This document shows, in pieces, positions 9,376-17,999 of a DNA stretch of 37,700 nt. A model generated the notes under the pieces. The model was not told the DNA's origin, did not search any database, and was given only the letters and a program-made list of their open reading frames with translations. A program made the translations under genes and the position numbers. How positions within the stretch are numbered: the first letter of the stretch is position 1; each line of letters begins with the position of its first letter. The DNA is taken from the NCBI GenBank assembly GCA_943788405.1, contig CALSQD010000002.1, forward strand, positions 1,096,001 to 1,133,700, written 5' to 3'. Origin of the DNA: an uncultured Flavobacteriales bacterium (GTDB taxonomy: Bacteria > Bacteroidota > Bacteroidia > Flavobacteriales > BACL11).

Positions 9376-10086
9376 CTAGAAATTAGGTTTTAAGGTATAT
9401 TTTTTATAGAAATCATTGATTACATCAACTGCTTCAATAGGTGTATCTACTAAATTTATCAAATCTAAATCTTCTACACTTATATTCTTTTCTTTATCTA
9501 GCATAGTTTCCTTTATCCAATCCAATAATCCCTCCCAATAGGCCTTACCAACCAATACAATTGGAAACTTTCCAATCTTTTGAGTTTGGATTAAAGTAAT
9601 CGCCTCAAAAAGCTCATCCAAAGTTCCTACACCACCAGGAAGTACAATAAAACCTTGTGCATATTTTACAAACATCACTTTTCTAACAAAGAAATAATCA
9701 AAGTTGATCAGTTTATCATTGTCAATATAAGGATTAGAAGATTGTTCAAAAGGCAATTCAATATTTAATCCTACTGACTTACCTCCACCTCTAGTTGCCC
9801 CCTTATTAGCTGCCTCCATAATACCAGGGCCACCACCAGAAATAACACCATAACCACTTTGTGTAAGTAAATAACCAATTTCTTCAGCTTGTTCGTAAAA
9901 CTTATTACCTGACTTTGTACGAGCTGAACCAAATACCGAAACACAAGGCCCTATTTTTGACATGGTTTCAAAACCTTCAACAAATTCTGACATGATTTTA
10001 AAAATCTGCCAGGAATCAGCTGTTTTTATCGCATTCCAATTTCTTTCTTTAAAAGCTCTTCTAATTTTTTTCTCTTCTGCATTCAT
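9376..10086 (-). CDS. LOG-family protein (TIGR00730 type), Rossmann-fold nucleotide hydrolase
   Basis: About 236 residues with the diagnostic lysine decarboxylase-like/LOG motifs: FGSAR, SGGGPGIMEAANKGA and PGGVGTLDE (about 150-158). Characterised LOG enzymes are cytokinin riboside 5'-monophosphate phosphoribohydrolases, which release a free base from a nucleotide monophosphate. Bacterial members probably act on AMP-like nucleotides; the older label lysine decarboxylase is wrong for them. A longer frame begins with TTG at 10092, but ATG at 10086 is two codons further and preferred. It lies 39 bases after uvrA and has its own TAGATTTG promoter element overlapping the uvrA stop codon, so it can be expressed separately from the rfbC-uvrA operon. 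Confidence 0.88.
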   Translation of the reverse strand: MNAEEKKIRRAFKERNWNAIKTADSWQIFKIMSEFVEGFETMSKIGPCVSVFGSARTKSGNKFYEQAEEIGYLLTQSGYGVISGGGPGIMEAANKGATRGGGKSVGLNIELPFEQSSNPYIDNDKLINFDYFFVRKVMFVKYAQGFIVLPGGVGTLDELFEAITLIQTQKIGKFPIVLVGKAYWEGLLDWIKETMLDKEKNISVEDLDLINLVDTPIEAVDVINDFYKKYTLKPNF

Positions 10087-10120
10087 ACTCAATCTCTTTT
10101 AATTTCAGCCACTAATATAG

Positions 10121-10128
10121 CAAATCTA
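10121..10128 (-). promoter_or_regulatory. -7 promoter element (TAGATTTG) of the LOG gene, overlapping the uvrA stop
   Basis: TAGATTTG on the minus strand matches TAnnTTTG exactly, and its first three bases are the uvrA stop codon TAG. It predicts a transcription start near 10116 and a 5' leader of about 30 bases. Confidence 0.5.
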
Positions 10129-12951
10129 TTTCAATTCGATTTTCAGGTATTTAGCGGTATAACTATCCTTGCATTTTACGATTTTTTCAGGAGTTCCGTT
10201 ACATATTAGCTGACCTCCTTTTGGACCTCCTTCTTTTCCAATATCTATAATATGATCAGCCATTTTAATTACATCTAAATTATGTTCAATAATCAAAACC
10301 GAATTTCCTTTATCAACAATAGTATCAATTACTTTCAGAAAAACTTTTACATCCTCAAAATGTAAACCTGTAGTAGGCTCATCTAGTATATAAAATGTAT
10401 TTCCAGTACTTCTTTTTGAAAGTTCAGAAGCTAACTTAATTCTCTGTGCCTCCCCTCCACTTAATGTAGTAGCCGATTGACCCAAAGTAATATAACCTAA
10501 ACCAACATCTTGTAAAGTTTTTATCTTACGATAAATTGATGGAATGGCTTCAAAAAATTCAACTGCCTGATTAATTGTTAAATCCAACACATCAGAAATT
10601 GATTTCCCTTTAAAACGAACTTCTAGCGTTTCTCTATTGTACCCCTTACCATTACAATCTTCACAATGCACCTCAACATCAGGCAAAAAGTTCATCTCTA
10701 TGGTTTTCATACCACCACCTTTACATCCTTCACACCTACCGCCAACAACATTGAATGAAAAACGCCCTACTTTATAACCTCTAATTTTTGCCTCAGGAAG
10801 ATTAGCATATAGGCTTCTAATATCAGAAAAAACACCTGTATAAGTTACTGGGTTTGACCTTGGTGTGCGCCCAATTGGCGACTGATCAACCTCAATTACT
10901 TTGTCCAAATGTTCTAAACCATGAATACTCTTATAAGGTAAAGGTTCTTTTTCACCTCTATAAAAGTGTTTATTCAAAATAGGATACAAAGTTTCATTTA
11001 TCAAAGTTGACTTTCCACTTCCTGAAACCCCTGTCACACAACACATCAATCCTAAAGGAATTTCAATATCAATATTTTTAAGATTATTTCCTCTTGCTCC
11101 CTTTATTGCAAGGGTTTTTCCATTCCCTTTTCTTCTTTTTTTAGGCACTTCAATTTTTTGAGTTCCATTTAAGTAATCAGCAGTAATATGATTGTCATTT
11201 AGGATAGTTTGATAATCGCCTTTAGAAACCACCTCACCCCCATGGACACCAGCACCAGGGCCTAAATCCACAATAAAATCAGCCGACTCAATCATATCCT
11301 TATCATGTTCCACCACAATAACAGAGTTACCAATGTCACGCAATTTTTTTAAAGAATCAATCAATTTTAAATTATCCCTTTGATGCAGACCAATACTTGG
11401 CTCATCCAAAATATAAAGTACATTGGTTAATTGTGTTCCAATTTGAGTTGCCAAACGAATTCTTTGCGCCTCACCACCACTTAAGGTTTTTGAACTTCTG
11501 TTTAATGAAAGATAAGATAAACCAACATCAACAATAAATTGCAAACGCTTTGACAACTCCTTCACAATTTGATTTGCAATTTTTAATTCATTTTCATTTA
11601 ATGATTTCTCAATAGTCAGTACCCAATCAGCAAAGGAGGAAATATCCAAATTAGACACCTCATTTATACTTTTATCAGCTACCTTAAAATGGGATGACTC
11701 TATATTTAATCTACTCCCTTTACAACTTTTACAATCGTGTCCGGACATGTATTTTTTTGCCCATTTCTCAATTGATTTTACATAAGCTAACTTGGATTGT
11801 TCTTCAATAAAATTTACAATTCCATCAAAATGCAACTTATATGTTTTTGAAATTTCTGCTGATTTCAGTTTTACTTTGAGGTTTTCTGTCAGGCCATACA
11901 AAATAGCGTCAATCCCTTCTTTTGGAATTTTAGCAATTGGCGTATTTAAAGTAAAATCATACTTCTTCCCTATCAACTCAATTTGACCTAATATCCAATC
12001 TGATTTACGATTAGCAATTGGTGCTATTCCTCCTTTATTAATGCTTAAATCTTTATTCGGCAATATCTTTTCTACATCTACTGTTTTGTACTTCCCTAAA
12101 CCATTACAAGTTTTACAAGCACCTTTAGGAGAATTAAACGAAAAAGAATTAGGCTCAGGATTTTTATAGGCAATACCTGTTTCAGGACACATTAAAGCTC
12201 TTGAAAAATACCTAGGCGTTTTAGCTGACTTTTCAATCACCATCATAATACCCTCACCATCCTCCATTGCTAATTTCAAAGAAGAAACCAATCGTTTATT
12301 ATTCCCTTCATTTACTTTTAGGCGATCAATTACTACCTCAATATCATGGGTTTTGTATCTATCTAATTTTAAGCTTGGCCTAATATCAATTATCTCTCCA
12401 TCCACCCGAACTTTTAAATATCCTTTCTTAGCCAATTGATGAAAAAGCTCAGCATAATGTCCTTTTCGTGAACGAACAATTGGAGCTAAAATATTTATAG
12501 GCTTATCTTTATAATCGCTTTTAATTAAATCCAAAATCTGCTCATCAGTAAAACGAACCATTTTTTTTCCTGATTGATGAGAATATGCTGTACCTACCCT
12601 AGCATAAAGCAAGCGCAAATAATCATAAATTTCAGTAATTGTTCCTACAGTTGATCTTGGGTTTTTGGAAGTTGTTTTTTGCTCAATAGCCACTACAGGA
12701 CTAAGGCCAGTAATCTTATCTACTTCAGGGCGCTCCATATTTCCTAAAAACTGACGCGCATAAGCATTAAAGGTTTCCAAGTAACGCCTTTGCCCTTCAG
12801 CATGAATAGTATCAAAAGCTAAAGATGATTTACCACTACCACTTTTACCCGTAAAAACAACTAATTTTTTTCTTGGAATTTGAAGGTTTACATCTTTCAG
12901 ATTATGCACCCTTGCACCATAAATAGAAATAAAATCTTTTTGGTTTTCCAT
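10126..12951 (-). CDS. uvrA: UvrABC excinuclease subunit A
   Basis: UvrA is the damage-recognition ATPase of nucleotide excision repair; it loads UvrB at lesions. This copy has two ABC ATPase modules: Walker A GKSGSGKS (about 35-42) and GVSGSGKST, signatures [12 protein letters not shown] and [12 protein letters not shown], and Walker [11 protein letters not shown] and [10 protein letters not shown]. Zinc-module cysteines are visible ([30 protein letters not shown] and [10 protein letters not shown]). About 941 residues is normal for the family. An in-frame ATG at 12990 would add 13 residues that overlap the previous gene and look unlike UvrA. I prefer 12951, where [19 protein letters not shown] begins one base after the transglycosylase stop. 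Confidence 0.97.
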   Translation of the reverse strand: MENQKDFISIYGARVHNLKDVNLQIPRKKLVVFTGKSGSGKSSLAFDTIHAEGQRRYLETFNAYARQFLGNMERPEVDKITGLSPVVAIEQKTTSKNPRSTVGTITEIYDYLRLLYARVGTAYSHQSGKKMVRFTDEQILDLIKSDYKDKPINILAPIVRSRKGHYAELFHQLAKKGYLKVRVDGEIIDIRPSLKLDRYKTHDIEVVIDRLKVNEGNNKRLVSSLKLAMEDGEGIMMVIEKSAKTPRYFSRALMCPETGIAYKNPEPNSFSFNSPKGACKTCNGLGKYKTVDVEKILPNKDLSINKGGIAPIANRKSDWILGQIELIGKKYDFTLNTPIAKIPKEGIDAILYGLTENLKVKLKSAEISKTYKLHFDGIVNFIEEQSKLAYVKSIEKWAKKYMSGHDCKSCKGSRLNIESSHFKVADKSINEVSNLDISSFADWVLTIEKSLNENELKIANQIVKELSKRLQFIVDVGLSYLSLNRSSKTLSGGEAQRIRLATQIGTQLTNVLYILDEPSIGLHQRDNLKLIDSLKKLRDIGNSVIVVEHDKDMIESADFIVDLGPGAGVHGGEVVSKGDYQTILNDNHITADYLNGTQKIEVPKKRRKGNGKTLAIKGARGNNLKNIDIEIPLGLMCCVTGVSGSGKSTLINETLYPILNKHFYRGEKEPLPYKSIHGLEHLDKVIEVDQSPIGRTPRSNPVTYTGVFSDIRSLYANLPEAKIRGYKVGRFSFNVVGGRCEGCKGGGMKTIEMNFLPDVEVHCEDCNGKGYNRETLEVRFKGKSISDVLDLTINQAVEFFEAIPSIYRKIKTLQDVGLGYITLGQSATTLSGGEAQRIKLASELSKRSTGNTFYILDEPTTGLHFEDVKVFLKVIDTIVDKGNSVLIIEHNLDVIKMADHIIDIGKEGGPKGGQLICNGTPEKIVKCKDSYTAKYLKIELK

Positions 12952-12952
12952 C

Positions 12953-13918
12953 TTAATTTGCGGAATCTTCTTGAATTTCCAAATCATCAAAAACTAACAA
13001 ATCTGTATCTAAAGGAATTTTCAATATATACTTTCTTCTAGATTTATCAGGCAAAGAAGATGTTCTTAACCAAGGATTAAACTGCTTTAACAATTTATAA
13101 TTTACCCCATGAGATTTAGCAAACTCACTCAAGCTAGCAATAGTAGAGTCTACCTGAACAGTTTTATAATTTGGCATAGTATACAAATCCTTATCACGAA
13201 ACATGAAACCATATTTTTTAGGATTTTTCATAATCTCTTTTACAGCAATAATTCTAAAAACATAGCGACTAGTTTCTGAGTTAAGGTGTAGATTATAATA
13301 ATTATTACTTCCTTGTTTTTCAATATTTCTTCTAGCGCCATTCTTTCCCATATTATAAGATGCAGCTGCCATAGTCCAATTCCCAAACTTATCATAAGCA
13401 TCTTGCAGATAATCACAAGCAACTTCTGTAGATTTCTCCAGATTATAACGCTCATCAATAGCTGAATTAACTTCTAGCCCATGTTCACGAGCTGTACTTT
13501 TTAGAATTTGCCAAAAACCTGCTGCTCCTGCCGGAGAAACCACATTATCCAAACCACTCTCAATTAAAGCTAAATATTTAAAATCATCAGGGATATTGTT
13601 CTTTTTAAGGATAGGTTCTATGATTGGAAAATACTTATTTGCTTTTTTAAAAAAGAGCATAGTATTGGATTGCCAATAGGTGTTCTTTAATAACTCTTTA
13701 TCGATTCGCTCCCAAATTTCAGGAGAATAAGTTGGAATCTCTTCTCCAGCAAAATTCAAATCTTCTGGTTGAACTATAGCAAAAATTCCATACTTCATAT
13801 TAAAATGTTGCTGATGTAAATCATCCTCACTTCTTAATTCTGATGAATAAATAAAAAGTTGAGCCAAAGCAAATAACAGAATTGATGATCCTAGAAAATA
13901 AACTTGTTTTTTATTCAT
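12953..13918 (-). CDS. Membrane-anchored lytic transglycosylase, SLT family (MltD-like)
   Basis: This protein of about 321 residues has one N-terminal membrane segment (VYFLGSSILLFALAQLFIY), probably a signal anchor or uncleaved signal. Its soluble-lytic-transglycosylase domain carries the catalytic Glu in LALIESGLD (about residue 120), followed by SPAGAAGFWQI and the AAASYNMG motif. Such enzymes cleave peptidoglycan glycan strands to 1,6-anhydro-MurNAc ends. The C-terminal 60 residues (KTVQVDSTIASLSEFAKSHGVNYKLLKQFNPWL) look like one LysM-type wall-binding module. An upstream ATG at 13936 overlaps rfbC; ATG at 13918, one base after the rfbC stop, gives a cleaner signal (MNKKQVYFLG). It sits in the rfbC-uvrA operon. 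Confidence 0.87.
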   Translation of the reverse strand: MNKKQVYFLGSSILLFALAQLFIYSSELRSEDDLHQQHFNMKYGIFAIVQPEDLNFAGEEIPTYSPEIWERIDKELLKNTYWQSNTMLFFKKANKYFPIIEPILKKNNIPDDFKYLALIESGLDNVVSPAGAAGFWQILKSTAREHGLEVNSAIDERYNLEKSTEVACDYLQDAYDKFGNWTMAAASYNMGKNGARRNIEKQGSNNYYNLHLNSETSRYVFRIIAVKEIMKNPKKYGFMFRDKDLYTMPNYKTVQVDSTIASLSEFAKSHGVNYKLLKQFNPWLRTSSLPDKSRRKYILKIPLDTDLLVFDDLEIQEDSAN

Positions 13919-13919
13919 C

Positions 13920-14462
13920 TTAAAAATTGCTTTCAAAATTATTAAAACTCCCTGCTACTAAATCTTTTTCAGAAACAAGTGGATTCTCTACTCCCCAATC
14001 AATATTTAAATCTTTATCACTCCAAAGCAATGCACCTTCTGACTCCTTATTATAGACACCCGTGCATTTATAAGTAAAAATAGTATCATCTTCAAGAGTA
14101 ACAAAACCATGTGCAAAACCTGGGGGAATCCAAAATATTTTTTTATTTTTTTCAGAAAGTTGAATTGAAAAATGTTGACCATAAGTTGGTGAATCTTTCC
14201 TGATATCAACAGCTACATCCAATACCGAACCTTTTATAACCCTAACTAATTTACCTTGAGCATAAGGAGGGTTTTGAAAATGTAACCCTCTTAACACACT
14301 TTTGCTTGAAAGTGATTGATTATCCTGAACAAAATCTAAATCCAATTCATTTTTTGCAAACGAATCCTTACTCCAACTTTCAAAAAAATGACCTCTATCA
14401 TCACCAAATATTTTAGGTTTTATTACTAGCAAGCCTTCAATAGGCGTTTTAATTATTTCCAT
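13920..14462 (-). CDS. rfbC: dTDP-4-dehydrorhamnose 3,5-epimerase
   Basis: RfbC/RmlC epimerises dTDP-4-keto-6-deoxyglucose at C3 and C5, the third step of dTDP-L-rhamnose synthesis for surface polysaccharide. The 180-residue length is typical. Visible family motifs are DDRGHFFESW, LRGLHFQNPP with the catalytic base His61, KLVRVIKGSVLDVAVDIR, and PPGFAHGFVTLEDD followed by FTYKCT with the conserved Tyr131. The other rhamnose genes (rfbA, rfbB, rfbD) are not in the window, so this copy is detached from the usual cluster. It heads a minus-strand operon with the transglycosylase and uvrA, driven by a TATATTTG promoter divergent from the FKBP gene. Confidence 0.94.
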   Translation of the reverse strand: MEIIKTPIEGLLVIKPKIFGDDRGHFFESWSKDSFAKNELDLDFVQDNQSLSSKSVLRGLHFQNPPYAQGKLVRVIKGSVLDVAVDIRKDSPTYGQHFSIQLSEKNKKIFWIPPGFAHGFVTLEDDTIFTYKCTGVYNKESEGALLWSDKDLNIDWGVENPLVSEKDLVAGSFNNFESNF

Positions 14463-14488
14463 ATATAACTTTTTAGTTTTCCAAAAGC

Positions 14489-14496
14489 CAAATATA
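14489..14496 (-). promoter_or_regulatory. -7 promoter element (TATATTTG) of the rfbC operon
   Basis: TATATTTG on the minus strand is an exact TAnnTTTG match, with a TTG (14518-14520) 21 bases upstream as a plausible -33 element. The predicted leader to the rfbC ATG is about 22 bases. Confidence 0.6.
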
Positions 14497-14540
14497 GAAA
14501 AATGAACTACTTATTTTCAAGGAAAAACAAACAATAATTG

Positions 14541-14548
14541 TAGTTTTG
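14541..14548 (+). promoter_or_regulatory. -7 promoter element (TAGTTTTG) of the FKBP isomerase gene
   Basis: TAGTTTTG is an exact TAnnTTTG match. Its last three bases are the TTG at 14546 that opens a longer reading frame, which argues that this TTG is promoter and not a start codon. The true start is then ATG at 14585, with a leader of about 32 bases. Confidence 0.6.
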
Positions 14549-14584
14549 CCAACAAATTTTTACGAATCATTTAAAAATAAAATT

Positions 14585-15262
14585 ATGAATAAAACAGTAC
14601 AATTATTAATCGTTGGTTTTGCAATTGTTTTGAGCTCATGCTCGAATAATGCAACTAACAAAACACCAGAAACAGAAATGGAAAAAGTAAGTTACAGCTT
14701 AGGAGTTAATGTGGCAACAGGAGTAAAAGCACAAGGATTAGATACTATTGATGCAAATGCAGTAGCAAAAGCATTCAATGATGTATTTAAAGGAAATGAA
14801 TTAGATATTTCAGAAGAAGAAAGCATGGAAGTATTACAAGCTTATTTCGGAAAATTACAAGCAGCTGCACAAGCTAAAGCAAATGAAGCAGGAAATGCTT
14901 ATTTAACAGAAAATGCTGCAAAAGAAGGAGTAATTACAACTGAAAGCGGATTACAATATGAAGTAATGACTGCAGGAAGTGGAGCAAAACCAACTGCTGA
15001 CGACCAAGTAACAGTACACTACCATGGTATGCTTACTGATGGAACTGTATTTGACAGTTCTGTTGACAGAGGAGAGCCTGCACAATTTGGTGTAACTCAA
15101 GTTATTCCAGGATGGGTTGAAGCATTACAATTAATGAGTGTTGGTGACAAATGGAAACTAACTATCCCTTCTAATTTAGCATATGGAGACAGAGGAGCAG
15201 GAGGTTTAATTGGACCTAACGCAACTTTAGTATTTGAAGTAGAATTGATAGGAATTAACTAA
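14585..15262 (+). CDS. FKBP-type peptidyl-prolyl cis-trans isomerase, lipoprotein
   Basis: The 225-residue protein begins [19 protein letters not shown], a lipoprotein signal with lipidated Cys19, so it is exported and membrane anchored. Residues about 33-115 are a helical FKBP N-terminal dimerisation region of the FkpA/MIP type ([19 protein letters not shown]). The C-terminal FKBP catalytic domain shows [18 protein letters not shown], the [17 protein letters not shown] stretch and [13 protein letters not shown]. It would speed proline isomerisation and act as a periplasmic folding chaperone. The 5' extension from TTG at 14546 is rejected because that codon lies in the promoter. A strong hairpin terminator follows the stop. 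Confidence 0.93.
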   Translation: MNKTVQLLIVGFAIVLSSCSNNATNKTPETEMEKVSYSLGVNVATGVKAQGLDTIDANAVAKAFNDVFKGNELDISEEESMEVLQAYFGKLQAAAQAKANEAGNAYLTENAAKEGVITTESGLQYEVMTAGSGAKPTADDQVTVHYHGMLTDGTVFDSSVDRGEPAQFGVTQVIPGWVEALQLMSVGDKWKLTIPSNLAYGDRGAGGLIGPNATLVFEVELIGIN

Positions 15263-15283
15263 TTCCTTATTAGTATATAAAAG

Positions 15284-15312
15284 AAAAGCCGAGCATTTGC
15301 TCGGCTTTTTTT
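15284..15312. terminator. Intrinsic terminator after the FKBP gene
   Basis: Twelve paired bases (AAAAGCCGAGCA, TT loop, TGCTCGGCTTTT) are followed by more T residues. The A-run on the other side makes it usable by the convergent zinc-ribbon gene, whose stop codon lies in the T-run at 15311. Confidence 0.88.
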
Positions 15313-15592
15313 ATTTACAACATTTTCTTTTCTTCCACCTTCCTAACCTTGGAATTCCGATAGTATAAAACCATCTTTTTACCTTACCAATTCCTTGTTT
15401 CTTGAGTTGCTGCCTAACCATATTTTGCATATCTTTTGCAGTTTTAATCGTATCTGACATACTAAACTCACCTGAACTATAACAATAGCTACAGTAATCA
15501 GGATTAATAGATCCATCTTTTTCGGTACCTGCTGTAAACATATCGCTCTTTTTAGGCATATGACAGCTTTGGCAAAACTTATCTAACTTCAT
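15311..15592 (-). CDS. Small zinc-ribbon domain protein
   Basis: This 93-residue protein has FCQSCHMP at 6-13 and YCSYCYSSGEF at 33-43, giving two CxxC pairs about 24 residues apart. It matches the layout of the putative zinc-ribbon family PF12674, including the downstream helix (SDTIKTAKDMQNMVRQQL). The C-terminal third is unusually basic (KRWFYTIGIPRLGRWKKRKCCK), which might contact nucleic acid or membrane. Function is unknown. It follows the DUF2147 gene by 17 bases on the same strand, and its stop lies in the shared terminator. Confidence 0.75.
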   Translation of the reverse strand: MKLDKFCQSCHMPKKSDMFTAGTEKDGSINPDYCSYCYSSGEFSMSDTIKTAKDMQNMVRQQLKKQGIGKVKRWFYTIGIPRLGRWKKRKCCK

Positions 15593-15609
15593 ATAATTAT
15601 GTTTTTTTG

Positions 15610-16053
15610 TTAATCTAATTTTCTAGTCCATGTTGAGCTTCTTCCTATAAAAGAGAAACCAATATACCCTCTTAAATCAAGTGTGTTTTCATCTTTAAGT
15701 GTCATCATTCCACTATAAGTTTTTCCTTTTTTAGGGTCATACAATTCTCCATCATCCCACACATTATCTTCATCATATGCAAAACCAGTCATCATTACCA
15801 TTCCCAACCTGGCTCTACTTCTTAATTCTTCTTCAGGATTTAATGGGTCTGTTTTTGGATTTCCATTTTCATCATTAGGATGTAGCATCCAAGTAATTTT
15901 TCCAGAAACTGTTTCTCCTTCCTCAAAAAGAGTAATCACTGCATCCTTTTCAGCATTGTACCATTCCCCTACAATATCGGCATTTGTTTGCGAAAAAGCA
16001 ATTAAGCTAGCAAAAGCAAATAGTAGTGTTGTTGTCATCTTCTTCATATTCAT
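15610..16053 (-). CDS. DUF2147 family exported protein
   Basis: This 147-residue protein has a signal peptide (MTTTLLFAFASLIAFSQ). The mature part is a full DUF2147 (PF09917) domain: DIVGEWYNAEKDAVITLF, then NPEEELRSRARLGMVMMTGF, GELYDPKKGKTYSGMM and LRGYIGFSFIGRSSTWTR. The family is a small beta-rich, lipocalin-like extracytoplasmic fold of unknown function. Three nearby in-frame ATGs (residues 1, 3 and 6) leave the exact start open. It lies between a lipoprotein gene (30 bases upstream) and the zinc-ribbon gene, apparently in one operon, although a near-consensus TATATTTA at 16066-16073 could be an internal promoter. Confidence 0.85.
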   Translation of the reverse strand: MNMKKMTTTLLFAFASLIAFSQTNADIVGEWYNAEKDAVITLFEEGETVSGKITWMLHPNDENGNPKTDPLNPEEELRSRARLGMVMMTGFAYDEDNVWDDGELYDPKKGKTYSGMMTLKDENTLDLRGYIGFSFIGRSSTWTRKLD

Positions 16054-16083
16054 ATTTTTTTTTGATAAATATAGTAAAATAAA

Positions 16084-16596
16084 TTAATTCAATCTTTTTA
16101 ACTCTACACTCTCTTCTATGAAAGATGAATTTACTAGTAGGTTAAACTGATTTACATTTACATCAGTCAAGAGGTAGCAAAGCTTATTATTATTACAATT
16201 CCAACTATCAATTATGTTAAATAAATGTGATTTCTCTTTATTAATAGCTGGAAAAATAGCATAAATCTTTTCGTAATTTAGATACGCTAATTGCTTAAAA
16301 ACATACAATTCATAATTCCCTTTATCATCCAATAAGTTTATGTAAAAATAATTCCCTCTAGTTTTCACCACTACACTATCCGAAAAAATACTAATCCCGT
16401 TTACGGTAGTAGCAGTAATAATATTTACATCTTCATTTGAAACATCAGAGGCCTCACTAAAAACAAAACGACCTTGATATGTTTCTGGAATTTCAGAAAG
16501 AGGTTCTAAAAACTCAGGCTGAGGATTTACAAAAGACACATTAGTACAAGAAGCAAAGCACAAAAGCAATGCACTCAAAAAAATATAATTCTTCAT
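16084..16596 (-). CDS. Hypothetical lipoprotein
   Basis: I do not recognise this 170-residue protein. It starts MKNYIFLSALLLCFASC, a lipoprotein signal with lipobox FASC and lipidated Cys17. The mature part has no repeats or catalytic motif that I can see. It contains several beta-type segments (ISIFSDSVVVKTRGNYFYIN, YELYVFKQLAYLNYEKIYAI), suggesting a small beta-rich domain. It is the first gene of the lipoprotein, DUF2147 and zinc-ribbon operon. Upstream lies a palindrome-containing promoter block shared with the paralogous envelope-protein operon at 18940-20541, so it probably shares a regulator with that operon. Confidence 0.65.
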   Translation of the reverse strand: MKNYIFLSALLLCFASCTNVSFVNPQPEFLEPLSEIPETYQGRFVFSEASDVSNEDVNIITATTVNGISIFSDSVVVKTRGNYFYINLLDDKGNYELYVFKQLAYLNYEKIYAIFPAINKEKSHLFNIIDSWNCNNNKLCYLLTDVNVNQFNLLVNSSFIEESVELKRLN

Positions 16597-16622
16597 TTTA
16601 ATTTATGTATTGATTAATATAT

Positions 16623-16667
16623 GGTAAAACTAAACAATACAAAATAAAGTATTATGCTTAGCATAGC
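16623..16667 (-). promoter_or_regulatory. Palindromic operator and promoter block, copy 1 (lipoprotein operon)
   Basis: On the minus strand the core CTATGCTAAGCATA (16666-16653) is a near-perfect inverted repeat. It is followed by an AT-rich stretch containing TTATTTTG and then TTAGTTTTA. The whole block aligns without gaps to 20570-20613 upstream of another operon. The palindrome centre (16659) is 63 bases upstream of the lipoprotein ATG and 27 bases from the distal -7 candidate (TAGTTTTA, 16625-16632). A regulator-binding site is inferred. A weak terminator for der is the alternative. Confidence 0.5.
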
Positions 16668-16694
16668 ACTTTGAAAATCACTAGAGTAAACTTA

Positions 16695-17999
16695 TTATTT
16701 TTGGCGGAAATAAATTTGAATAGGAACTCCTGAAAAATCAAAATGTTGGCGTAATTGATTCTCAATATAACGCTTATACGGGTCCTTAATATACTGTGGT
16801 AAATTAGCAAAAAATACAAAAGTTGGTGTATCAGTTGGCAACTGCATACAATACTTAATTCTAATGTATTTTCCTTTTGTTGCAGGAGGCGGATGATGAT
16901 CAATTAATGGCAACATTACCTCATTTAATACTGAAGTAGCAATTTTTTGGCTTCTGTTTTTATGCACCTGAATAGCTGCTTCTAACCCTTTTAACAGCCT
17001 TTGTTTATGCAAAGCAGAAACAAATACAACAGGAACATCAGTAAAAGGAGCAATTTTGGCTTTAATTTGTTCTTCAGCTTTTTTAGCAGTTTCAGTTGAT
17101 TTATCTTGTAAATCCCACTTATTAACTAAAATTACAACTCCCTTTTTATTTCTATCAGCAATATGGAAAATTCTTTGATCCTGAGATTCAAAACCTCTAG
17201 TTGCATCAATCACATGAATACAAACATCACAATGTTCAATTGCACGAACAGAACGCATTACAGAATAGAACTCTAAATCCTCATGCACATTTTTCTTTTT
17301 TCTTAACCCAGCAGTATCTACTAAAGTAAAGTCAAAACCAAACTTATTGAATTTTGTATTTAAAGAATCACGAGTAGTCCCCGCAATATCAGTTACAATA
17401 TTTTGTTCTTTACCAATAAGCGCATTAATGAAGGATGATTTCCCAACATTTGGCCTACCGATAACTGCAAATTTAGGTGTTTCATCTTCATCAGGTTCAG
17501 CATCATCTTCAAAATGTTTTAGCAATTCATCTAACAATTCACCTGTACCACTTCCACTAATTGAAGAAAAAGGAACATAGTCCCCCATTCCTAGATTATA
17601 AAACTCAACAGCCTCTTCAAGTAAAGTAGTATTATCCACTTTATTTACACCAACTACTACTTTTTTATTTGATTTCCTAAGTAGTTTAACAACAGCCTGA
17701 TCCAAATCAGTAATTCCTGATTTTGCATCAACCAAAAACAAAATTACATTTGCCTCATCAATCGCTAGTTCAACTTGCTTTCTTATTTCAGCCTCAAAAA
17801 TATCATCACTACCTTGCACATAACCTCCAGTATCAATTACTGAAAATTCACGCCCATTCCACTCAGCTTTCCCGTAATGTCTATCACGAGTTACTCCACT
17901 CACCTCATCAGTAATTGCCTGTCTACTTTCCGTAAAACGATTAAAAATGGTGGATTTCCCAACATTTGGCCTTCCTACAATTGCTACAATATTACTCAT
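16695..17999 (-). CDS. der: Ribosome-assembly GTPase Der (EngA)
   Basis: Der is the double-GTPase needed for 50S ribosomal subunit maturation. This 434-residue protein has two G domains in tandem: GRPNVGKSTIFNRF with DTGGY and NKVD, then GRPNVGKSSFINAL with DTAGLR and NKWD. A C-terminal KH-like domain ends VPIQIYFRQK. Length and order are standard. It overlaps the era stop codon by one base (TAATG arrangement), so translation of der is probably coupled to era, and the two ribosome GTPases are made together from the era promoter. Confidence 0.97.
   Translation of the reverse strand: MSNIVAIVGRPNVGKSTIFNRFTESRQAITDEVSGVTRDRHYGKAEWNGREFSVIDTGGYVQGSDDIFEAEIRKQVELAIDEANVILFLVDAKSGITDLDQAVVKLLRKSNKKVVVGVNKVDNTTLLEEAVEFYNLGMGDYVPFSSISGSGTGELLDELLKHFEDDAEPDEDETPKFAVIGRPNVGKSSFINALIGKEQNIVTDIAGTTRDSLNTKFNKFGFDFTLVDTAGLRKKKNVHEDLEFYSVMRSVRAIEHCDVCIHVIDATRGFESQDQRIFHIADRNKKGVVILVNKWDLQDKSTETAKKAEEQIKAKIAPFTDVPVVFVSALHKQRLLKGLEAAIQVHKNRSQKIATSVLNEVMLPLIDHHPPPATKGKYIRIKYCMQLPTDTPTFVFFANLPQYIKDPYKRYIENQLRQHFDFSGVPIQIYFRQK

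Noticed and set aside
12952-12990. Upstream ATG at 12990 for uvrA
   Set aside because: It overlaps the transglycosylase gene and adds 13 residues unlike UvrA; the ATG at 12951 sits one base after the previous stop.
14546-14584. TTG start at 14546 for the FKBP isomerase
   Set aside because: The TTG is part of the TAGTTTTG promoter element, and the added 13 residues would spoil the lipoprotein signal beginning at 14585.
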